A stretch of 64,000 nucleotides of DNA. Origin: Elephas maximus indicus (Eukaryota > Chordata > Mammalia > Proboscidea > Elephantidae). The stretch spans positions 434,001 through 498,000 of the forward strand of contig NC_064844.1 in NCBI RefSeq assembly GCF_024166365.1. The letters run 5' to 3'. Of this stretch, positions 11,631-23,283 are shown piece after piece. Position numbers and translations under genes: made by a program. Position 1 is the first letter of the stretch. Each line of letters begins with the position of its first letter. Below the pieces are notes generated by a model. It worked only from the letters and a program-made list of their open reading frames with translations, was not told the origin of the DNA and made no database searches.

Positions 11631-13765
11631 CTAAACAGCCTGGTACTGGTACAACAGATACATGGACCAACGGAACAGAACTGAGAATCCAGACATAAGT
11701 CCACCCACATATGAGCAGCTGATATTTGACAAACGCCCAAAGTCAGTTAAGTGGGGAAAAGACAGACTGTTTAACAAATGGTGCTGGCAAAACTGGATAT
11801 CCATCTGCAAAAAATGAGACAAGACCCATACCTCATACCATGCACAAAAACTAACTCAAAATGGATCAAAGATCTAAATATAAAATCTAAAACTATAAAG
11901 ATCATGGAAGAAAAAATAGGGACAATGCTAGGAGCCCTAATACATGGCATAAACAGTATACAAAACATTACTAAAATGCACAAACAGCAGAAGAGAAACT
12001 AGATAACTGGGAGCTCCTAAAAATCAGACACCTATGCTCACCCAGACTTCACCAAAAGAGTAATAAGATTACCTACAGACCGGGAAAAAGTTTTTACCTA
12101 TGACATTTGCAGTGTCTGGTCTCTAAAACCTACATGATACTGCAAAAACTCAAAAACAAAAAGAAAAACAACCCAATAAAAAAAATGGGCAAAGGATCTC
12201 AACAGGTACTTCACTAAAGAAGACATTCAGGTAGCTAACAGACACATGAGGAAATGCTCATGATCATTAGCCATTAGAGAAATACAAACCAAAACTACAA
12301 TGAGATTCCATCTCACTCCAACAAGGATGGCATTAAGCCAAAAAACACAAAATAATAAATGCTGGAAAGACTGTGGAGAGACTGGAACACTTCTACACTG
12401 CTGGTGGGAATGTCAAATGGTACAACCACTTTGGAAATCGATTTGGTGCTTCCTTAAAAAGCTAGAAATAGAACTACCATATGATCCAGCAATCCCGCTC
12501 CTTGGAATATAGCCTAGAGAAATAAGAGCCTTTACACGAACAGACACATGCACACCCATGTTCACTGCAACACTGTTTACAATAGCAAAAAGATGGAAGC
12601 AACCAAGGTGCCCATGAATGGATGAATGGTTAAATAAATTTTGGCACATTCACGCAATGGAATACTACGCATCGGTAAAAAACTGATGAATCCGCGAAAC
12701 GTTTCATAACACAGAGGAATCTGGAAGGCACTATGCTGAGTGCAGTTAATCAGCTGCAAAAGGACAAACATTGTATGAGACCACTATTACAAGAACTCAA
12801 GAAATAGTTCAAACACCAAAGAAAATATTCTTTGATGGTTACGAGGGTGGGGAGGGAGGGAGAGTATTCGCTAATTAGAAAACAAAAACTATTTTAGGTG
12901 AAGGGAAAGACAAAACGCAATACAAGAGAGGTCAGTACAACTGGACTAAACCAAAAGCAAAGAAGTTTCCTGAATAAACCGAATGCTTCAAAGGCCAGAG
13001 TGGCAGGGGCAGGGGTTTGGGGACTACGGTTTCAGGGGACATCTAGATCAACCAGCATAATAAAATCTATTAAGAAAGCATTCTGCATCCCACTTTGGAG
13101 AGTCGGGTCTGGGGTCTTAAACACTAGCAAGCGGCCATCTAAGATGTGTCAGTTGGCCTCAACCCACCTGGAGCAAAGGAGAATGAAGAACACCAAAGAC
13201 ACAAGGTAATTATGAGCCCAAGAGACAGGAAGGGCTACACGAACCAGGGACTACATCAGCCTGAGACCAGAAGAACTAGATGATCCCCGGCTACAACCGA
13301 CATACACACCATACATACACATGGAACAGGAGAGCAGGGGGGTGCAGACCTCAAATTCTCATTAAAAAACCAGACTTAATGGTCTGACTGAGACCAGAAG
13401 GACCCCAGAGGTCATGGTTCCCGGACCTTCTGTTAGCCCAAGACTGGAACCATTCCCAAAGCCAACTCTTCAGACAGGGATTGGACTGGACTAAAAATGA
13501 TACTGGTGAGGAGTGAGCTTCTTGGCTCAAGTAGACACATGAGACTATGTGGGCAGCTCTTGTATGGAGGGGAGATGAGAAGGCAGAGAAGGACAGAAGC
13601 TGGCTGAATGGACGTGGGAATACAGGGTGGAGAGGAGTATGCCGTCTCATTAGGGGGAGAGCAGCTAGGAGTACATAGGAAGGTGTGTGTTTAAGATTTT
13701 AAATGAGAGACTGACTTGATTTGTAAGCTTTTACTTAAAGCACAATAAAAATTTTTAAAAAGGTA
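11631..13765 (+). mobile_element. L1 LINE, 3' part of ORF2 plus long 3' UTR
   Basis: ORF2 C-terminal remnants read on the plus strand with frameshifts ([40 protein letters not shown]). A roughly 0.9-kb 3' UTR follows and ends in CACAATAAAAATTTTT. It is 5'-truncated and inactive. Confidence 0.85.
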
Positions 13766-14439
13766 CCGTTTTATACATCTTCCTCATTTGTAAAGTGAGA
13801 ACAACAGATTAAAAGTACTGTACGTAATAAAACTTCTACAGTACAAAATAAATGAAAAAACTCTACTGCAAAAAGGGAAAAAAGCTCAACATTAAAAAGC
13901 ATGCTGGTTTTTTCAGAACTTTTTTTTTTTTTAACAAGAATGAGGTACTTGATAAATTCCACAAGAATAAATCTCAAATATAGAAGCTGACAGTACCATC
14001 CTTTCATTAAAAAAAAAAAAAAAAAAACACTCAGACGGTCAATTCTAGACGTTTTATAAACTTATTTTAAGCCTCTGCCTTTTACTGTAAAAACTTCCCA
14101 CACAATTTTCAAGATATTTAGTAATTAGGATCAAATTCCCATTTTCTCCCTAAAATAATACACAGTATGCAAAACATTAAACTATCAGAATACTGGAAAG
14201 ATGAAATGGATGTCACTTGGTAAGAATTTAATCTTCTACCTACACTGTACTCAAAAACATCTTAGCATCAGAATGTTCTTCAAAGGCGTATGAAAAAAGT
14301 TTTCACCAGCACTGGGTATAAATGGACTAAATTCCTAATACTGAAGGATAGAGTAAAAAACAGAATCAAGATGATTAAAAAAAAAAAAAGCCACGATTAG
14401 AACCTTATGTATAGTATGCCCCTTTTGTGTTTTAAAAAA

Positions 14440-15000
14440 GCAAGGTTAAACATAGCATACTGTCCTTAAAAAAGTGAACTCTTAGAAATTAAAAACATGA
14501 TCAAATCAAAAATTCAATTAAAAGGCTAGAAGATAAAGCTGAAAAAAAATCTATCAAAAAGGAGAACCAAAAAACAAAAGAGAGAGAGAGATGGAAATAG
14601 GAAAGAAAATTTCAGGATTCAGTCTAGAAGGTCTAACATCTAAAAATCAGTGCTAGAAAGAAAATGGGGAAGAAAGAAGGTAAGAAAACCATCAACTTCT
14701 CCCAGAACTAAAAGCACTGAATCTCCACATTAAAACGGCCCACAGTGGCCAACATAATGAAATCAAAGAAATTGCACACCAAGGCACATTATGACATTCC
14801 AGGAAATAAAGGATACAGAAAAATTCTAAAACCTTCCAGAGAGGGGGAAAAGACAGGTCACAGTCAATGAAACAATGCCTTCAAAACTGTGAGTCGATTA
14901 TTTTACAACCAGAAATATATTCTCAGCCAATTGTCAATTCACTGTGAGAACAGAATGAGGACATCTTCAGGACTTCAAAACAAAAACGAAACCTCCCATA
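14440..15000 (+). mobile_element. Old L1/HAL1-like fragment
   Basis: A-rich sequence such as CACATTAAAACGGCCCACAG and ACAGAAAAATTCTAAAACCT resembles diverged mammalian L1. The family is uncertain. The preceding stretch 13,766-14,440 has only poly(A)/(T) runs. Confidence 0.45.
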
Positions 15001-15621
15001 CAGCCTTCCTTAGGGAGCTACTTGAGAACGTGCTCCAGGAAGGAGCGGCACTAAACTGAGACCCAGGGAGAAGAGCCCATCGTGACCAGTTCGGGTAGTC
15101 CTCGGAGACTCAAATTGGCCCTGGGGATCAAGTCCTGAAACTTAAAATGAGGTCCCAGTGCAGCCAAGTCCTCACCCAAGAAAGACATTACCATCACCCT
15201 AGTCAGCCATACTCATGAGAAACCCCTACCTTGGGACCAGGGGTATACAACTGGGAGAGGAAAAACTACCTCTGTGCTGTTTCTACCTTTTTTCTTTTAT
15301 TATTTGTACCTAATAACTAGACTCTTTCTTTCCCTTTTCCCTTTTTTTGTTCACATTTTGGAGTGGGCTAGGAACTAAACTGCATATAAGTTACTTAAGT
15401 TGGTACATCACACTGTGCCTAGCTCTTCAAAATACCTGTAACCACTGGCTTAATGCCAACATTCCCCAAGAAAGTGTATGATCCGTGAGGTCAAGGGCTG
15501 TAACTGGGATGTTCATTGCTGTACCTCAAGCACAGAGCCTGGCATATAATTAAGATGCTCCAGAAATATTTATAGGATGAACAATCACACAAAAACATTA
15601 ATACTGGTTATGTCAACAGAG

Positions 15622-15765
15622 GGCACCCTGGTGGCGCAGCGGTTAAGAGTTTGAATCCACCAGCCTCTCCTTGAAAACCCTACGGGGCAGGTCTATTCTG
15701 TCCTACAGGGTCACTATGAGTCAGAATCGACTCAATGGCAATGGGTTTGGTTTTCGGTTCTGGTT
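15622..15765 (+). mobile_element. AfroSINE (+), internally deleted, with 13-bp target-site duplication
   Basis: TATGTCAACAGAG (15,609-15,621) and TATGCCAACAGAG (15,766-15,778) flank it. About 27 bp between GGTTAAGAG and TTTGAATCC, which includes the anticodon-like region, is missing. Confidence 0.85.
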
Positions 15766-16083
15766 TATGCCAACAGAGGGTATTGTATATATTTTTACTC
15801 TTCTCAAACTTCTGTATGTCCTTTAATGTAGTTAAATAATGTTTATAATGAGTTAATAAGGGAAAACATACAGGTAGCTGAATGTTTTCTAAAAAAAAAT
15901 AAAGTAAAACCCAGCATCTTTCAGATGATATAACCCAAACGGCAAGATGTACAAAAACTATATTACCACAGGTCTTTCCTTTCCAGTCAATTATAGCTCT
16001 CAAACAAAATACAAATTCTCATGGCTTTGAGAGACAGGATCAGCTTGTTTAAAATACAAACATTTGTTATTACTTACCTGCAT

Positions 16084-16276
16084 GCATTGCTGTTGAGCTA
16101 ATTCCAACTGATGGCAATCCCATGTCAGAGCAGAACTGCTCCATGGGGTTTTCTTGGCTGTAATTTTTTACAGAAGCAGATCGCTAAGACCTTTTTTCCG
16201 AGGTCCCGCTGGGCGGGTTCAAACCTCCAACCTTTAGGTTAGTAGCCAAGTACAAACCACGTGCGCCACGCAGTAC
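16084..16276 (-). mobile_element. AfroSINE (-)
   Basis: The reverse copy has TTGCTGTTGAGCTAATTCCA and GGGCGGGTTCAAACCTCCAA, and the longer variant with the ACAGAAGCAGATCGC insert. Confidence 0.8.
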
Positions 16277-16689
16277 TATTTATTATAGTCTCTTATAATT
16301 CTTCATCTATTATTGACAAATTATTTTCTGTAAGGTGTAAGCCACCTTTCATACGTTGATCGTATTTACTTGATTGACTCGCAGGCTTACCACGTTCGAT
16401 TTTATGTGATTTCATATTTTATTAACAACATAAATAATACAAATTAATGAACACAAACAAACTTTACATCTTCTAGGTATGATAAAAAATTTCTAAATTC
16501 AAATTCTATCTATGTCTTACTAAGAATACACACTTAGTACTACAGGAACATTCAAGCTCACGACAACTAATGAGCCTAATGAACAAGTTAGTGAAGTTTC
16601 TCAAGAAGACAAAAAAACACAAATAGTCCCTATTTCCAGTTTTTACATTTTTAACCAACTTCTAAACATAATTAGGGCCTTCGTGTGGA

Positions 16690-16930
16690 GACCCGGGTTT
16701 GACGAACCTCAAGCACAGCCACCATCTGTCAGTGGAGGTTTATGTGCTGCTACGATGCCGAGCAGGTCTCAGCCGACCTTCCAGATTAAGGTGGACTAGG
16801 AAGAAAAGCTGGGCAATCTACTTCCTCAAATCAGCCAATGAAAAGCCTGTGAATCACAACAGTCCAATCCCATTATGCAAGGGGTTGCCATGTGTCGGAG
16901 GCCTACCTGATGGCAGCTAACAACAACAAA
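16690..16930 (+). mobile_element. RTE-derived short element (RTE 5' region joined to RTE 3' tail)
   Basis: It starts with an RTE 5' UTR-like part (AGGTGGACTAGGAAGAAAAG) and ends CTGATGGCAGCTAACAACAACAA. It has the form of a non-autonomous RTE derivative like bovine Bov-A. A minus-strand relative lies at 42,394. Confidence 0.65.
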
Positions 16931-16997
16931 AAGAGTAATTTACATATTCTATTGTTTCCAAATATTAAACATGATGAGTTTAAGAACAGATGTTTAG

Positions 16998-17222
16998 ACC
17001 ACAGGTAGGCAAACTTTTTCTATAAAGGGTCAAATGGTAAATAATTTAGGCATGGCAGGCCATATGGTCTTTGATGCAAATATTCAACTCTGCTGTTGTA
17101 GCAGCGACAGCAGTCAAAGGCAATACACAGATAAATGAACGTGACCATGCCCTCGTAAAACATAAAACCCAACAGCGGGCCGGATTCATCCCACCAGCCA
17201 CAGTTCGCCAACTCCTGGTTTA
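16998..17222 (+). mobile_element. Non-autonomous hAT-Charlie-type DNA transposon
   Basis: It starts CAGGTAGGCAAACTTTTTCT and ends CAGTTCGCCAACTCCTG, terminal motifs of the same family as at 3,846, with GCGGGCCGGATTCATCCCAC inside. Confidence 0.75.
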
Positions 17223-17369
17223 GGGTGTTATACTTTCTAGCTCTCCTCCATACAGAAATGCTGTAGGTTTTTTCTAAGTGCTCAATTTTTTAAAGCAATC
17301 TCCAAATTTAAGCAATATTTACTCACTCACTTATTCTATAAATTTTTATTAAGTGCTTACAGAACGTAA

Positions 17370-18400
17370 AGAAAACAAAAATCCTCACAACTGGACCAAT
17401 AAATAACATCGTTTGATTATATGAAGAAGAAACAGAAGTTGTCAACGATTTCATTCTACTTGAATCAGTATCAACATCCACGGAAGCGGCAGTCAAAAAA
17501 TTAAACAACATATTGTATTAGGCAAATCTGCAGCAAAAGATCTCTTCAAAGCTTTAAAAAGCAAAGATGTCGCCTTGATGACCACCGTATGTCTGATCCT
17601 AACCTCATGAGCTTGTAAAGCTGGACAATGAAAAAAGACAAAAGAACTGATGCACTCAAACTGCAGTACGGGCAAAGGATACCAAACACAGCACGGACTA
17701 CCAGAACGAACAAATCAGTATTGGAAGAAATACAATGAGAACGCTCCTGAGAAGCTCACTTACTGTGGACAAATCATCAGGAAAGATCAACTGCTAGAAA
17801 AAGACATTGTCTTAGTCTGGGTTCTCTAAAGCGGCAAAACCAGTGAAGTGTACACGTAAGTATATATAGAAAGATTTACTTCAAAGAAATGACTCAGGCA
17901 ATTGTGGGGACCGGCGAGTTCCAAATTCAGGGGTCAGGTGGTAAGCTGAAGACTCTGCAGGCTTACGTCCCAAGAAATGGAAGTCAGGCAATGAAAGGAG
18001 TACAGGTTCCAGAGAGCCTTGCTGGGACAGACAGGCAACTACCCCAAGGAAACGCCCCTTCAACTGACTGGCTGATCACATCAGATCACATGGCAGATGT
18101 AATTACATTATATTACACCACGTCATGGAATAGCAATCAGTCCAATGTCTGCCAAAGCACTGAGCATCAGAGCCTAGCCGACACATGACATTAACTGTCA
18201 CGGACGTCATGTTTGGTCAAGCAGAGGGTCAGTTAAAGCAAGGGGAACCCTCGATGAGATGGACTGACACAACAGCTGCAACGCCAGACTCAAACACACC
18301 ACAGATGACGAAGATGGTGCAGAGCCAGGCAACGCTTTGTTGTTGCGCATATGGTCTCCATGAGCGGGAGCAGGCTCGACAGCAACGAACAATAACAACC
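17370..18400 (+). mobile_element. RTE LINE 3' half (+), interrupted by an LTR
   Basis: RTE 3' coding remnants (GGCAAATCTGCAGCAAAAGA) lie at 17,370-17,807 and the element resumes at 18,203 (GTCAAGCAGAGGGTCAGTTA). Its tail is GCTCGACAGCAACGAACAA. Confidence 0.8.
17808..18202 (+). mobile_element. Solo LTR of a second family, nested in the RTE copy
   Basis: It starts TGTCTTAGTCTGGGTTCTCT and ends near AACTGTCACG. The RTE reading is cut cleanly, with a GACAT/GACGT duplication on either side. It differs from the TGTCTTAGTTATC family after the first 10 bp. Confidence 0.7.
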
Positions 18401-18902
18401 GCGTATCAGAAACAGTATTAGGTGTTACAGATAAAGAATAAAAAATAATAACAAAGTCCCTGCCCATTTATTGCTTACATTCTAATAAAGAAGTCAACAA
18501 ATAAACAAGCTCACAAGCACATAACGTAATTTCAGGTAGTGCGAAGTATCATCAAGAAATAGTAAAGCAGGGTAAAAAATGAGAGAGTGAGGAAAAGGCT
18601 CCTTAGACAAGTCAGGGATGACCTGGATATACCTGGACATAACTCAGTAGTGTGTTTAAAATAAGTGAGAGAAAGAATTTTCAGTCTAGGTATCCCACAA
18701 TTTTTAACTCACTATGAAAATATGATCCACCTAGAGAGGGCAAGTGGCCCCCAACGTCGGAAGAACCTAAGATACTGCCTACACAAGTGCTGTTCTTTCT
18801 TCTTGGCCTAGAATCACTTATGTTCATCCCCCATATGCCAAGCAAATACCTCAAAAACCCAGATAAGATACCAAATTCCCTACGAAGACTTCTCTGATCA
18901 CT

Positions 18903-19349
18903 TGTCTTGGTCACCCAGTGCTGCTATAACAGAAATACCACAAGTGGATGGCTTTAAAAAAGAGAAATTTTTTCTCTCACAGTCCAGGGGGCTCTGGAAG
19001 AAGGTCCTTGTTATCAGTCTTTCCCGGTCGGGAGCTTTTCAGGGCAGGGATCCCTGGTCCAAAGGCTGTCATTTCTTGGTGGTATGGGGTCCCCATGTCT
19101 CTCTGCTGGCTTCTTGCTTTTATAACTCAGGAGAGATTCACTTAGGACACAACCTAATCTTGTAGACTGAGTCCTATCTCATTAACATAACCGCCACTAA
19201 TCCCACCTCATTAACATCATAGGCGTAGGATTTACAACACACAGAAAATCAGATCAGATGACAAAATGGTGGACAATCACACAATACAGGGAATTACGGC
19301 CTAACCAAGTTGACAGATATTTTGGGGGGACACAATTCAATCCATGACA
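18903..19349 (+). mobile_element. Solo LTR, MaLR/MLT1-like family
   Basis: It starts TGTCTTGGTCACCCAGTGCT and ends CAATCCATGACA. It is the same family as 2,284-2,800. No clear target duplication remains. Confidence 0.75.
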
Positions 19350-19399
19350 CCACCCCAACAATAAGATTTAATAGGACATTCATTTGTGGTTTAAGATGT

Positions 19400-19598
19400 T
19401 TTTAGGTGCTGAAGAGTAAATTTCGACTCATATCAATCCCATGCAACAGAGTAGAACTGCCCCATACGGTTTCCTAGGCTATAATCTTTATGGAAGCAGA
19501 TCTCCTGGTCTTTCTCCCATGGAGCCCATGGGTGGATTTGAACCACCAACCTTTCGGTTAGCAGCCAAGTACTAAACCACTGCACCACCAGGGCTCCT
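19400..19598 (-). mobile_element. AfroSINE (-), long variant
   Basis: It has TTTATGGAAGCAGATCTCCT, TGGATTTGAACCACCAACCT and TTCGGTTAGCAGCCAAGTAC, ending CCACCAGGGCTCC. Confidence 0.85.
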
Positions 19599-19764
19599 TG
19601 TGGTTTCAGATACCAGCTAAAATTAGAATGTCTATGATCACACCTGGGATATGACCCTTTACATTTCCATGATACAATCCCCTTATTTCCTGAGATAATC
19701 TTTCTGGATTCAAATTCTACAAGTAAAAATAAGTACAGAGGTGCTTTTTTCTTAAAGCACATTG

Positions 19765-19920
19765 TTAGTTGCCGACAAGCTGATTCCAACTCTGGGCCAG
19801 CCCCATGTGAGCAGAATAGTACTGCTCCATAAGGTCTTTAAGGCGCCTCTGGGTGGGTATGAACCATCCTCTCGGTTAGCAGTTCAGCTCTTAACTGTTT
19901 GCACCATCCAGGGACTCCTT
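19765..19920 (-). mobile_element. AfroSINE (-)
   Basis: TTGCCGACAAGCTGATTCCA through TTTGCACCATCCAGGGACTCC, a diverged copy. Confidence 0.75.
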
Positions 19921-19969
19921 TTAAGCCAAAAGCAGTTTTAAAACAAATAACAAGTACAAAGGGATAACA

Positions 19970-20131
19970 GATGAAATTTCGACACTGACTTGAAGCAATG
20001 TGTAATTTTAGGCTAAGTGCTCAGACTCCCTGAGCCTCCGTTTCCTAACCTTTAAAATGGGTGTCCATCATATGACTGTTGCAAGAAACAAATGAAATAA
20101 CACGTAAAAGGTCTCACAGGGTTCCTAACAC
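19970..20131 (+). repeat. MIR SINE (+) beside the COMMD1 CpG island
   Basis: GACTCCCTGAGCCTCCGTTT CC, TTTAAAATGGGTG and ACGTAAAAGGTCTCACAGGG TTCCTAACACAT follow the MIR consensus order. Confidence 0.65.
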
Positions 20132-20145
20132 ATTGGAAGACCACA

Positions 20146-20272
20146 CGAGGGCGGCGGGACGGGGCTGCGCTCCCGGCGGGGCTGCGCAGCAGGGGCGTGA
20201 GGGGAGCCCCCTCGGCTGCGGGGAAGGCGCCCGAGGGCGGCGGGACGGGGCTGCGCTCCCGGCGGGGCTGCG
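20146..20272. repeat. 41-bp GC-rich direct repeat with 86-bp spacing, just inside COMMD1 intron 1
   Basis: The 41-bp segment beginning CGAGGGCGGCGGGACGGGGC is found at 20,146-20,186 and again, essentially identical, at 20,232-20,272. The second copy ends 14 bp from the exon 1 splice donor. The near-identity suggests a recent local duplication, independent of the 88-bp repeat upstream. Confidence 0.85.
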
Positions 20273-20286
20273 GGCGAGAGCGCTAC

Positions 20287-20463
20287 CTTAAGAACGCCCC
20301 TCATCTTCGCCAGGAACGGGCGGAACTCCTCGGGCGGCACCTCCGGGTACAGCTGGCTCCGCAGCAGCTCCTCCGTGATGCCCGGCTGCCCGTGAAAGGC
20401 GTCCCGGGCCAAGCCGCTCAGCAGCCCGCCCAAAGCCCGAGAGCCCTCCGGCTCGCCCGCCAT
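20287..20463 (-). CDS. COMMD1: COMMD1 coding exon 1 (N-terminal domain, gene continues off the left edge)
   Basis: COMMD1 is a scaffold of the Commander/CCC endosomal trafficking complex. It is also linked to copper homeostasis, NF-kB turnover and Cullin ligases. Seen here: an ATG at 20,463 (minus strand) opens a 59-codon frame ending at a consensus donor (AAG then GTAGCG; GT at 20,286-20,285). The peptide contains FHGQPGITEELLRSQLYP and EEFRPFLAKMRG, which I recognise as the helical N-terminal domain of COMMD1 upstream of the COMM domain. No other COMMD1 exon is visible from 1 to 20,286. That fits the very long first intron known in human, so this region is intron. The start sits in the first copy of an 88-bp tandem repeat. 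The first codons differ from human (my recollection), but the segment from ITEELL onward is nearly invariant. The gene is divergent from CCT4. Confidence 0.93.
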
Positions 20464-20711
20464 GATCTCCGGGGCCCCGCCCCCCGAACGGTGGCGCACT
20501 CCGCGGCTACGGCGGCCCACATGGGCCCAAACTGCTCGGCTCGCCCACCCTGATCAGCGAGGCCCCGCCCCCAGGACGGCGGCGCGCTCCGCGGCTACGG
20601 CGGCCCACATGGGCCCAAACAGCTCGGCTCGCCCGCCCTGATCTGCGAGGCCCCGCCCCCAGGACTGCGGCCCGCTCCGCGGCTACGGCGGCCCACATGG
20701 GCCTAAACAGC
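20448..20711. repeat. 88-bp tandem repeat, three copies, overlapping the COMMD1 start codon
   Basis: The block GCGGCTACGGCGGCCCACAT recurs at 20,503, 20,591 and 20,679, an exact 88-bp period. The copy nearest the gene contains the COMMD1 ATG. At the matching position, copies 2 and 3 have AGG instead of ATG on the minus strand. Each copy keeps one GC box. Copies are about 85-92 percent alike by eye, so the amplification is not brand new. Confidence 0.9.
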
Positions 20712-23117
20712 GCGGGCAAAAGCCCCCGAGGAACGTGTGGGTCGGGCATCCCCAGGGTCGGGTTGGAGGCTGCGATGTTCTCAACGCTGCTCTGCAAAAC
20801 CCGCCCCAGCCAGTGCCCACCACGCGGTTACATTCCGTTCAGGAAGGATCACTTTGCTTCCGCTGATTTCCTCCGTTACCCCAGATCCCGCTCAAAGGAA
20901 AGACCAGTGGGCGGAGATCCCGTGTGATCCTATCAAGGTGGCCACCGTGTTAACTTAGGGATGGCTGTATCTCATTCCGGGCCTTGCTCCTCCGCTAACT
21001 GAACAGGATCTCTGGCTTAGACCCCGTCCCTGCCTGATCCTTACCTGCCCGCCCTTTGTCCAGGAGATTTATCCCCTGATCACTTACAGTGCGTTTGCTT
21101 AAGCTGGCAACTGCCTTTTCTATATATGTGTCCTGTCTTTCCAACTGGATTAGTAGCTCTGATCCAAAGCCCCCTTTCTGTAACAAGTATTTTGTCACAC
21201 CTTTTTTACTATCCTAAAACGAAATGCATAGATAATATAACCTCCTAGCCGTATAATTTCCAGAAATTAGTACTATCCAACATAAAAAAAAGAATGAAAT
21301 TCTGACTTGTGCTAAAACACGAATAAACCTTAAAAACATTATGCTAAATGAAATAAGACAAACAGAAAAGGCCAGATATTGTATAATCCCATGTAATAAA
21401 ATGTCCAGAATAGGCAAATCCACAGAGACAGAAAGTAGATTAGTGGTTGCCAGGGAAAGAGGGGATCAGGAGTGACGAGCTTCTTTTTGGGGTTAAGAAA
21501 ATACTCTAGAAATAGATATTGGTGATGGTTGCGCTACCTTGTAAATACACTAAAAACACTGAATTTACACTTTAAAATAATGAATCTTATGTGAACCGTA
21601 TCTCAAACATTCAATACTATGACCTAATTGTAATTTAAGATAAAAAGAAATTTATAATCTAATATGTACTTCAATGGGTACTTTCAAGTACAGCTACACT
21701 GGGTGGCTAGAAGACACAGAAAAGTAGCCAGGTCCCTGCATCTGTAGGTAAGACCACCTGTGACTTCTACAAATGCAAAGTGAAAAAAGTGTGTCACAGT
21801 GGTGGCTCCAGACCAAGTAATTGCCATTGATAACACGACGATCTGAAATGTGAGTTAAGGTTGGTAAAATTCAGAAAAAAAAAAGAACAGTCTTCCCTTG
21901 CTTGATGCAGTGGCAAATCTGGAAGGTTCTGTGTGTGTTAAAGCCATGCTGAAAGTTTATTGTGTTTACATGTAAAATGGACTTAGGTTTTATGCTCAGA
22001 TAATAACAAACAGGTCCACTTTTTCACTTACATGAATTTCCTCTGCATGGCAGGATGGCTACTATCCTTGTCCATTCAACCTGTGCCAGTCCTCCATGTC
22101 CATCACTGGGAGGCCACTTCTCCCCCTCCAATACTGAGACAACTTAAGTGCCCTGTCAAGGCAGTGCCACCCTGCTGAGAACCACTGATCTGGGCTACTT
22201 TCATGGTCTTCTGATGTTTGCCTGCAGGAGGTATTCTTTAAAATAGAAAATGTATAATATATTTCTTTCCTAAAGGAATTAATTTTCTAAGAGCAAATTC
22301 AGAGATGCTTTCATGGCTCCAAGAAAGCAAACCCAGAGGTAAACCTTATGTAGTGAGTCGGAATCGACTTGACGGCACTGGGTTTTTGTGGGCTTAGTGT
22401 TGAGTGTGTTCGTAGAAGTTGCAAGTAATGTTGACATAAAGGAAGAAGGAAAGTGTGCCAAGTAGAAAAAAGTAGCACTATTAAATACACCACTTCCAAG
22501 TTACCCACCAGAAAGGCTGTGCCAATTTGTATCACCACCAAAATTAGGAAACCCATTTATGTCTCTGAAACCTTACTGACTGGTATTATTCTTTTAATCT
22601 TTTCCATTTGATAGTTGAAAACGCTTCTTTTTTAATTAACACTCCTTGAATTTTGATAGTACTTTTTAAAATATATATTTATTGGCTGTTTGTATTTCCC
22701 CCCATTTCCTTGCCCATTTTTCTATAGGGGTTTCTGTCACTTTTTATTGATTTCTAAGAGCTCTTTGTACATTGTCAGGTGCCATTGAGTTGATTTTCAA
22801 CTCAGAGTGACTGTCATATGTACCGCAATATTTTTCTCAAGTTTATATAGTTGAATCTATCTACCAGCACAGAAAAAGTCTAGATTATCCACCAAAATGA
22901 TTAAGTATAGTTTGTCTCTGAGTAATTGAGCTTGGTTTTTATTTTTTTCTTTCTGCTTACCTGATTTGAAAACATCTACAGCATGTAAGTATTTCTGTTG
23001 TAATAAAGTCATTTAGTGAAAAGATTAAATAAGTAATATGTTCTAAAGTCAATATTCTTTTAATGAAAAGCTTAAGAGAGTGTGTTCCTCATTACTGAGA
23101 AAAACTATGAGCCTTAC

Positions 23118-23283
23118 ATAAAACAAAACCAAACACACTGCTGTCAAGTCAATTCCAACTCATAGTGACCCTATAGGACAGAATAGAACGGCCCCATAGT
23201 ATTTCCAAGGAGTGGCTGGTAGATTCAAACTGTCGACCTTTTGGTTAGCAGCCAAGCTCTTACCTGCTGCACCGCCAGGGCTC
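23118..23283 (-). mobile_element. AfroSINE (-)
   Basis: ACCAAACACACTGCTGTCAA, ACTCATAGTGACCCTATAGG and TTTTGGTTAGCAGCCAAGCT, ending CCAGGGCTCC, a well-preserved copy. Confidence 0.9.

Larger units (their letters stand above)
20130..20900. promoter_or_regulatory. COMMD1: CpG island / COMMD1 promoter region
   Basis: This is a sharp CpG-rich block between AT-rich flanks. It covers the COMMD1 first exon, the start of intron 1 and the upstream region. GC boxes (GGCCCCGCCCC) occur at about 20,471, 20,561 and 20,649, one per copy of the 88-bp tandem repeat. No TATA box is seen. It is inferred to be the housekeeping-type promoter of COMMD1 on the minus strand. Confidence 0.8.

Noticed and set aside
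13920-14028. Poly(T) and poly(A) runs suggesting processed pseudogenes
   Set aside because: No coding homology upstream of the runs. They are simple homopolymers.
20507-20797. 96-codon minus-strand frame upstream of COMMD1
   Set aside because: It lies in the 88-bp repeat array in a different frame from COMMD1 and reflects stop-poor GC-rich sequence. An upstream ORF is possible but cannot be supported.
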